From: Herminiimonas sp.
GTDB lineage: Bacteria > Pseudomonadota > Gammaproteobacteria > Burkholderiales > Burkholderiaceae
Reading direction: 5' to 3'
Assembly: GCA_014377155.1 (NCBI GenBank)
Contig: JACMQD010000258.1
Span: 1 to 10,859, forward strand
DNA: 10,859 nt
The notes below the pieces were generated by a model, which saw nothing but the letters and a program-made list of their open reading frames with translations, had not been told where the DNA came from and searched no databases. Made by a program: the position numbers and the translations under genes. Positions 6,276 through 10,859 of this stretch are shown in pieces. Every line of letters begins with the position of its first letter. Position 1 is the first letter of the stretch.

Positions 6276-6280
6276 CTCCT
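6276..6280 (-). promoter_or_regulatory. Strong Shine-Dalgarno deciding the fabF TTG start
   Basis: AGGAG on the minus strand, 6 nt before the TTG at 6267-6269. This is a near-ideal site and makes the unusual start codon credible. Confidence 0.75.
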
Positions 6281-6303
6281 AGATACCGACGAACAAGGCA
6301 AAC

Positions 6304-6543
6304 TTAGGCCTTGACGTGCGCCTTGGCATAATCAATTGCTTGCTGCACGGTCGTGATTTTTTCGGCTTGCTCGTCAGGAATTTCCATTTCGAACTCATCT
6401 TCGAGCGCCATTACGAGCTCAACCGTGTCAAGTGAATCAGCGCCAAGATCGTCCACGAACGACGACTCAATCTTGATGTCTGCTTCTGCGACGCCGAGTT
6501 GTTCAGCGACGATCTTTTTTACACGTTGTTCGATATCGGACAT
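6304..6543 (-). CDS. acpP: Acyl carrier protein (AcpP)
   Basis: A 79-residue acidic carrier protein that holds growing acyl chains on a 4'-phosphopantetheine arm for FabD, FabH, FabG, FabF and PlsX. The attachment site is Ser37 in the invariant [18 protein letters not shown] segment. It opens with the usual [18 protein letters not shown]. The ATG at 6541-6543 is chosen over a longer in-frame reading because GGAG lies 7 nt upstream and the length is the family norm. It sits between fabG and fabF as in E. coli. Candidate promoters in the gap after fabG would allow expression above that of the enzymes. Confidence 0.98.
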   Translation of the reverse strand: MSDIEQRVKKIVAEQLGVAEADIKIESSFVDDLGADSLDTVELVMALEDEFEMEIPDEQAEKITTVQQAIDYAKAHVKA

Positions 6544-6580
6544 GTTATGACTCCAGTCAGTGGTTACAGAAAGTGCGCGC

Positions 6581-6589
6581 ATTTTATCA
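6581..6589 (-). promoter_or_regulatory. Candidate extended -10 promoter of acpP
   Basis: The minus strand reads TGATAAAAT, an extended -10 (TGn plus 5 of 6 matches to TATAAT). No good -35 hexamer is seen at the right distance. Transcription would start near 6574, giving a leader of about 30 nt that carries the GGAG ribosome-binding site of acpP. Confidence 0.45.
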
Positions 6590-6610
6590 GGTTTGCGCGA
6601 CGAAAATTTA

Positions 6611-6640
6611 CTTTTACCTATTGCCGTCTACAAAAGTCAA
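6611..6640 (-). promoter_or_regulatory. Second possible sigma-70 promoter for acpP
   Basis: TTGACT (6640-6635, 5 of 6 matches to TTGACA) is followed after 18 nt by TAAAAG (6616-6611, 4 of 6 matches to TATAAT). It lies just after the fabG stop, upstream of the other acpP promoter candidate. The -35 is good and the -10 is weak. Confidence 0.35.
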
Positions 6641-6666
6641 AGCCGGCCTAGAATTCCAAAACCCAT

Positions 6667-7428
6667 CTAGCCCATGTACATGCCGCCGTTGACATGAAGC
6701 GTGGTACCGGTGATGTAAGCAGCTTGCGACGAAGCAAGGAAACTTACCGCTGAGGCAATGTCCTCCGGAGCCCCGAAGCGTCCCAGCGGTATCTGACTTT
6801 TCAGCGCCGCCATTTGCGCTTCGTCGAGCGCCTTGGTCATATCGGTATCGATAAATCCGGGTGCAATACAGTTGACGGTGATGTTACGACTGCCGATTTC
6901 TCGGGCTAATGCACGACTCATCCCTGCCACGCCCGCTTTTGATGCAGCATAATTCATTTGTCCTGCATTTCCCGTCGATCCGACAACTGAGGTGATGTTG
7001 ATGATACGACCACTCTTTGCTTTCATCATACCGCGTAATACGCCACGCGCGAGGCGCGCAACGGCGGTCAGATTGGTCGCAATGACGACATCCCAGTCTT
7101 CGTCTTTCATGCGCAATGCCAGCTGGTCCTGTGTGATACCGGCGTTGTTGACCAGGATCGAAACAGCGCCATATTGTTTTTGAATTTCGTCGAGCAACGC
7201 GGTGCAGCCTGCAGCGTCATTCACATCGAGCACGGCACCTCTTCCGCAACCGGGACGCAGCGCATCAAGGTAAGCAGTGATGCCAGCAGCGCCCTGTTGC
7301 GTGGTCGCAGTGCCGATCACGAGGGCGCCTTGGGACGCCAGCGCCTGCGCAACCGCACGTCCGATACCGCGTGACGCGCCGGTGATTAGCGCAACTTGAT
7401 TGGCTAGACTTTGAGGTTGAACACTCAC
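6667..7428 (-). CDS. fabG: 3-oxoacyl-[acyl-carrier-protein] reductase (FabG)
   Basis: A 253-residue short-chain dehydrogenase that reduces 3-oxoacyl-ACP with NADPH, the first reduction of each elongation cycle. The Rossmann fold begins with TGASRGIG (16-23), followed by NNAG (94-97) and the complete catalytic set Asn119, Ser147, Tyr160 and Lys164 (YAASK). The C-terminus HVNGGMYMG is typical of FabG. The start is GTG (7426-7428), whose GTGA overlaps the TGA of fabD; GGAG lies 8 nt upstream inside fabD. This overlap points to translational coupling. Slightly longer than E. coli FabG (244) through the N-terminus and a loop near 43-62. Confidence 0.96.
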   Translation of the reverse strand: MSVQPQSLANQVALITGASRGIGRAVAQALASQGALVIGTATTQQGAAGITAYLDALRPGCGRGAVLDVNDAAGCTALLDEIQKQYGAVSILVNNAGITQDQLALRMKDEDWDVVIATNLTAVARLARGVLRGMMKAKSGRIINITSVVGSTGNAGQMNYAASKAGVAGMSRALAREIGSRNITVNCIAPGFIDTDMTKALDEAQMAALKSQIPLGRFGAPEDIASAVSFLASSQAAYITGTTLHVNGGMYMG

Positions 7429-8357
7429 TTCATCGACTCCATAATTTTATCCATCGATACCTGATCGAACATCGCCTCGCCGCTCAGGTCGCCATTGATG
7501 CGCTTGGTCAGGCCTGCCAGCACTTTTCCCGGTCCGCATTCGATCACGTTTGTGACGCCCTCGACCGCAAATTTTTGTACGGTCTCGACCCAGCGTACCG
7601 CACTGGCCGCCTGGCGCACCAGCGCGTCCTTGATCTCGTCAGGATCAGTGACGATGGCGACATCGACGTTGTTGATGAGCGGGATTTGCGGCGCACCAAA
7701 GTCCAATGGCGCCATGTACTGCCGGAGGCGATCCGAAGCCGGTTTTAACAGGGACGAGTGAAACGGTGCCGAAACCGGCAACAGCAACGCGCGCTTGGCG
7801 CCTCTGGCCTTGGCGATTTCGCAGGCACGATCGACGGCCCCTTTGTGACCGGCGATGACCACTTGTGCAGGTGCGTTGAAATTGACGGCTTCGACGATTT
7901 CGCCCTGCGCAGCTTCGGCACAGACGGCACGCACGTCGTCATCCGGCAAGCCGAGAATCGCCGCCATGCCGCCCTGTCCAACGGGTACCGCGTCTTGCAT
8001 CGCTTGCGCCCGGAACCGTACCAGCGGCACCGCATTACTGAACGAGATCACACCGGCGGCGACCAGCGCTGAGTATTCGCCAAGGCTATGGCCGGCCACC
8101 ATCGCGGGCGGCTTGCCACCGGCGGCGATCCACGCGCGATAGATGGCGACTGCTGCGGTCAGCATCACAGGCTGGGTGTTGGTGGTCAGGTCGAGATCTT
8201 CCTTCGGACCTTCTGCGATCAGCTTGCCGAGATCGACTTGTAGTGCATCAGAGGCTTCGGCGATGGTTTGCCGAACGGCTACGTTATCGGCAAAACCGTT
8301 AAGCATGCCGATGGCCTGAGATCCCTGACCGGGAAAAACGAATGCGATTTTTGTCAT
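7425..8357 (-). CDS. fabD: Malonyl-CoA:ACP transacylase (FabD)
   Basis: A 310-residue enzyme that moves malonyl groups from CoA to ACP, supplying the extender for FabH and FabF. Visible residues: the N-terminal FPGQGSQ (8-14) with Gln11, nucleophile Ser91 in GHSLGE, Arg116 for the malonate carboxylate, His200 in SAPFHSSL, and GPGKVL (275-280). Length equals the family norm (309 in E. coli). I chose the ATG at 8355-8357 (MTKIAFVFPG); the ATG at 8364-8366 (MTSMTKI) is equally possible, since neither has a clear Shine-Dalgarno and both lie within 17 nt of the fabH stop. The 3' end overlaps the start of fabG. Confidence 0.95.
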   Translation of the reverse strand: MTKIAFVFPGQGSQAIGMLNGFADNVAVRQTIAEASDALQVDLGKLIAEGPKEDLDLTTNTQPVMLTAAVAIYRAWIAAGGKPPAMVAGHSLGEYSALVAAGVISFSNAVPLVRFRAQAMQDAVPVGQGGMAAILGLPDDDVRAVCAEAAQGEIVEAVNFNAPAQVVIAGHKGAVDRACEIAKARGAKRALLLPVSAPFHSSLLKPASDRLRQYMAPLDFGAPQIPLINNVDVAIVTDPDEIKDALVRQAASAVRWVETVQKFAVEGVTNVIECGPGKVLAGLTKRINGDLSGEAMFDQVSMDKIMESMK

Positions 8358-8374
8358 GCTTGTCATCGGTTGAG

Positions 8375-9361
8375 TTACATTCGTGCGAGAACCGCACCCC
8401 AAGTGAAACCGCCGCCGACACCTTCCATCAGCACATTGTGACCAGGCTTGATGCGACAGTCTCGCACTGCCGTATCCAGCGCAAGCGGAATCGATGCGGC
8501 AGAAGTATTGCCATGCTGATCGACCGTGACGACCATTTTTTCGGGTGGCAGGCCAAGCTTCCTGGCCGTACTTTGCATAATGCGGATATTCGCTTGGTGC
8601 GGTACCAGCCAGTCGATTTCAGACGATGCCATTTCAGCCGTCTTTAAGACCTCGTTGGCGACTTTTTCGAGCACGGAGACTGCCAGCTTGAATACCGCCG
8701 GACCATCCATGTACAGATAAGCACTGCCTTCGAGCACACCGTCATTGACGCTACCCGGAACGCACAGGATGCTGGCATGACTACCGTCGGCATGCAATTT
8801 GGTAGCAAGAATTCCCGGCTCCGGCGAAGCCGACAAGACGACGGCGCCGGCGCCGTCGCCGAACAGCACGCACGTGGTGCGATCCTCGAAATTAAGGATG
8901 CGTGAAAAGACTTCGGCGCCGATGACCAGCGCATTTTTGTAGTTACCCGATTTGATGAAACTGTCGGCGATCGACAAGGCGTAGACAAAGCCGCTGCACA
9001 CCGCTTGCACATCGAATGCAGCGCAACCATTGTCGATACCGAGCTTGCGCTGGACGATGCAAGCGGTACTCGGAAAGCCGCCGAGAAAATCGGGCGTTGA
9101 CGAGGCGAGGACGATCAGATCGATATCATTGGGCAGCAAGCCAGCCATATCGAGCGCACGCCGGGATGCTTCGACGGCCAGGTCGCTGACGTTCGCATCC
9201 GGCGCGGCATAGTGTCGCGCCGAGATGCCGCTCCTCGATAAGATCCATTCGTCGGAAGTTTCGATACCCCTGCCTGCCAGTTCCGCAGCCAGATCCTGAT
9301 TGGTGACGCGCCTTGGCGGTAGGTAGCTTCCGGTACCTTTGATCTTGCTGTAAAGAGTCAT
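8375..9361 (-). CDS. fabH: 3-oxoacyl-[acyl-carrier-protein] synthase III (FabH)
   Basis: A 328-residue condensing enzyme that starts fatty-acid synthesis by joining acetyl-CoA (or another acyl-CoA) to malonyl-ACP. The FabH triad is present: Cys122 in [11 protein letters not shown], His255 in VPHQANIRI and Asn285 in [10 protein letters not shown]. The [12 protein letters not shown] motif near the C-terminus is standard. The loop after DEWI reads LSRSGI where many FabH have TRTGI, a conservative change. The ATG (9359-9361) overlaps the plsX stop as ATGA; a weak AGAAG lies upstream. The Cys-His-Asn set excludes FabF/FabB. Confidence 0.96.
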   Translation of the reverse strand: MTLYSKIKGTGSYLPPRRVTNQDLAAELAGRGIETSDEWILSRSGISARHYAAPDANVSDLAVEASRRALDMAGLLPNDIDLIVLASSTPDFLGGFPSTACIVQRKLGIDNGCAAFDVQAVCSGFVYALSIADSFIKSGNYKNALVIGAEVFSRILNFEDRTTCVLFGDGAGAVVLSASPEPGILATKLHADGSHASILCVPGSVNDGVLEGSAYLYMDGPAVFKLAVSVLEKVANEVLKTAEMASSEIDWLVPHQANIRIMQSTARKLGLPPEKMVVTVDQHGNTSAASIPLALDTAVRDCRIKPGHNVLMEGVGGGFTWGAVLARM

Positions 9362-10455
9362 GCAGTCTTCTGTTCGATAAGTTCGATTTCGGAGGTCGGC
9401 GCAACGTCGGCCATCGGCTCGACCGCATTCACCGGCGGCATCAACGCGGCAATTGCAGTCGATATGCGCGCAAGCACATCATGCTTGGCTGCATCGAACG
9501 CGCGCTTGATTGCCCATTCATATCCGTAAGCATCGGAACCGCCATGGCTTTTGAAAACCAGCCCGCGCAATCCCAGCAAACTGCCGCCATTGTAACGGGA
9601 CGGATTCAATCGCTGGGAGATCGCCTTCAGCGCCTTATTGGCGATCAGCGCACCGAGCATGTTCAGCGGATTGCTTTTGAATTCCGTTGTCAGCACACTT
9701 TTGAAAAACCTGCCCAGGCCTTCGGACGCTTTGAGCGTAACATTCCCGACGAAACCATCGCACACCACGATATCGGTCGTTCCCTTGAAGATATCGTTGC
9801 CTTCGACATTACCGTAAAAATTGAGTACGCCTTTTTCATGATCTGCACGCAAGAGCGCGGCGGTCTGTTTGACCAGATCGTTGCCCTTCATGTCTTCTTC
9901 GCCGACATTGAGCAAACCGACTGTCGGTCGCAACTTGCCTTCGACAGCGGAAACAAGTGCCGAACCCATTAAAGCGAATTGATGCAAGTGCTGAGGCTCG
10001 CAATCGACGTTTGCGCCAAGATCGAGCATGTAAGTCGGCGCGTCTTTCTGATTCGGGAGAATGCTGCAGATCGCCGGCCGATCGACACCTGGCAGGGTCT
10101 TGAGGACATAACGCGAAATTGCCATCAGGGCACCGGTGTTTCCGGCGGAGACGCACGCTTGCGCACGACCATCCTTCACCAGCGCAATGGCCACGCGCAT
10201 CGACGAATCCTTCTTGCGGCGCAGCGCCACTTCGAGCGTATCGTCCATCGTCACCACCTCCGATGCCGCGACGATCGACAGGCGCGGATGATCGGAAGCC
10301 TTGTGCCGTTTGAGTTCCGCGCGAATCGGCTCTTCCAGCCCGACCAGAATGAGTTCGGCATCCGGTTCACGATTGACGAATGAAATGGCGGCAGGAATAG
10401 TAACCGACGGGCCGTGATCGCCACCCATGCAGTCTATTGAAATTTTGATTGTCAT
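9358..10455 (-). CDS. plsX: Phosphate acyltransferase (PlsX)
   Basis: A 365-residue peripheral membrane enzyme that converts acyl-ACP and phosphate to acyl-phosphate for PlsY, the first step toward phosphatidic acid. Hallmarks in order: MGGDHGP (10-16), SAGNTGAL (103-110), LLNVGEED (181-188), [10 protein letters not shown] (214-223), [15 protein letters not shown] (232-246) and [20 protein letters not shown] (289-308). The tail past about residue 340 is not conserved and is somewhat longer than in E. coli. The ATG (10453-10455) gives the expected start [18 protein letters not shown] lies 13 nt upstream, further than ideal. It heads the coupled block plsX-fabH-fabD-fabG. Confidence 0.95.
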   Translation of the reverse strand: MTIKISIDCMGGDHGPSVTIPAAISFVNREPDAELILVGLEEPIRAELKRHKASDHPRLSIVAASEVVTMDDTLEVALRRKKDSSMRVAIALVKDGRAQACVSAGNTGALMAISRYVLKTLPGVDRPAICSILPNQKDAPTYMLDLGANVDCEPQHLHQFALMGSALVSAVEGKLRPTVGLLNVGEEDMKGNDLVKQTAALLRADHEKGVLNFYGNVEGNDIFKGTTDIVVCDGFVGNVTLKASEGLGRFFKSVLTTEFKSNPLNMLGALIANKALKAISQRLNPSRYNGGSLLGLRGLVFKSHGGSDAYGYEWAIKRAFDAAKHDVLARISTAIAALMPPVNAVEPMADVAPTSEIELIEQKTA

Positions 10456-10484
10456 TTTTTTGATCAGACCCTTGCTCCAACCAC

Positions 10485-10512
10485 ATTATGGGCCAGATTG
10501 GACGTGATTCAA
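10485..10512 (-). promoter_or_regulatory. Candidate sigma-70 promoter of plsX
   Basis: TTGAAT (10512-10507, 4 of 6) and CATAAT (10490-10485, 5 of 6) are separated by 16 nt. The site lies between the rpmF terminator and the plsX ATG, exactly where a promoter is needed if the terminator works. Transcription would start near 10478, about 23 nt before the ATG. Confidence 0.5.
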
Positions 10513-10540
10513 CATGACGCAGTGTGAAGTTTCAGCATGT

Positions 10541-10582
10541 AAAAAAGCGGCGCCCAGTCAGTGACTCGTCGCGCCGCTTTTT
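10541..10582 (-). terminator. Strong Rho-independent terminator after rpmF
   Basis: AAAAAGCGGCGC (10542-10553) and GCGCCGCTTTTT (10571-10582) are exact reverse complements, a 12-bp stem with a 17-nt loop. The GC core is seven bases long and flanked by A/T runs on both sides, so on the minus strand the hairpin ends in six T residues. It begins 14 nt after the rpmF stop. The symmetry would let it work in both directions, although no plus-strand gene is seen nearby. Confidence 0.85.
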
Positions 10583-10596
10583 GCCAGTAAAAACGA

Positions 10597-10779
10597 TTAC
10601 TCGTCGTTCTTGGTCTTGAAGATCTTGCGACCCCGATAAAAGCCGTTAGGGCTGATGTGGTGACGCATATGCGTTTCGCCTGTTGTCGGCTCGACGGCCA
10701 GTTGCGGAGCAACCAGGAAATCGTGCGAACGATGCATGCCGCGCTTGGATGGGGACTTTTTGTTTTGCTGAACAGCCAT
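10597..10779 (-). CDS. rpmF: 50S ribosomal protein L32
   Basis: A 60-residue basic protein of the large ribosomal subunit. The sequence [20 protein letters not shown] at the start and [20 protein letters not shown] near the end match bacterial L32 closely. As in E. coli L32 there are no cysteines, so this is the zinc-free form. The ATG (10777-10779) has AGGAG six nt upstream. The rpmF-plsX-fab order is widely conserved in Proteobacteria, but here a terminator separates rpmF from plsX. Confidence 0.98.
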   Translation of the reverse strand: MAVQQNKKSPSKRGMHRSHDFLVAPQLAVEPTTGETHMRHHISPNGFYRGRKIFKTKNDE

Positions 10780-10806
10780 GATGACTCCTAAACCTTAAGT
10801 TCTAAA

Positions 10807-10815
10807 ATTTTAACA
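10807..10815 (-). promoter_or_regulatory. Candidate extended -10 promoter of rpmF
   Basis: The minus strand reads TGTTAAAAT, an extended -10 with 5 of 6 matches in the hexamer. No good -35 is visible. Transcription would start near 10800, leaving about 20 nt before the rpmF ATG. The remaining bases up to 10859 hold no coding end I can recognise, including no typical YceD (DUF177) C-terminus. Confidence 0.4.
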
Positions 10816-10859
10816 CAGCCGGTACGCAGTTTGATAACGCAACGGCAATTTCGCTTCGA

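Noticed and set aside
8400..8402. TTG as a longer fabD start overlapping the end of fabH
   Set aside because: It would add 15 non-conserved residues and overlap fabH by 28 nt; the ATG at 8355-8357 gives the family-standard N-terminus.
1..10859. Possible mobile element, defence system, CRISPR array or horizontally acquired island
   Set aside because: All genes are conserved housekeeping or stress genes in standard order on one strand; no transposase, integrase, direct-repeat array, tRNA or compositional break was seen.

Overview
The window reads as a conserved, almost fully coding chromosomal segment of a betaproteobacterium (order Burkholderiales; protein flavour and moderate GC suggest an Oxalobacteraceae relative such as Herminiimonas or Janthinobacterium, which is an inference from memory, not a search). 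Every gene supported here lies on the minus strand, so transcription runs from high to low coordinates. No mobile elements, tRNA or rRNA genes, CRISPR arrays or signs of recent transfer are visible, and no gene-free stretch exceeds about 200 bases.

Right part (10779 down to 5022): ribosomal protein L32 (rpmF), a strong terminator, then the fatty-acid/phospholipid initiation cluster plsX-fabH-fabD-fabG-acpP-fabF in the same order as in E. coli. plsX, fabH, fabD and fabG are packed with ATGA or GTGA overlaps or an 8-9 nt gap and look translationally coupled. plsX has its own candidate sigma-70 promoter just after the rpmF terminator, and acpP has candidate promoters in the 123-nt gap after fabG, as expected for a carrier protein needed in large amounts. 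fabF follows acpP closely and uses a TTG start behind a strong Shine-Dalgarno.

Middle (5021 to 4424): a perfect 10-bp inverted repeat after the fabF stop, then a small two-helix membrane protein that resembles the YgfX/CptA family, then a candidate sigma-E-type promoter.

Left part (4384 down to 1): the envelope-stress operon rpoE-rseA(mucA)-rseB(mucB)-degP(mucD), a small glutaredoxin-like protein, a terminator-like hairpin, and the first 18 codons of lepA (elongation factor 4). The logic is the classic one: sigma E (RpoE) is held at the membrane by RseA, RseB binds the periplasmic side of RseA and shields it, and DegP removes misfolded periplasmic proteins. The promoter in front of rpoE fits autoregulation.

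No undescribed system is evident. The points most worth a second look are the unassigned membrane protein between the two operons, the terminator-like hairpin only 18 nt before lepA, the TTG starts of rpoE and fabF, and the sigma-E promoter candidate that also settles the rpoE start.
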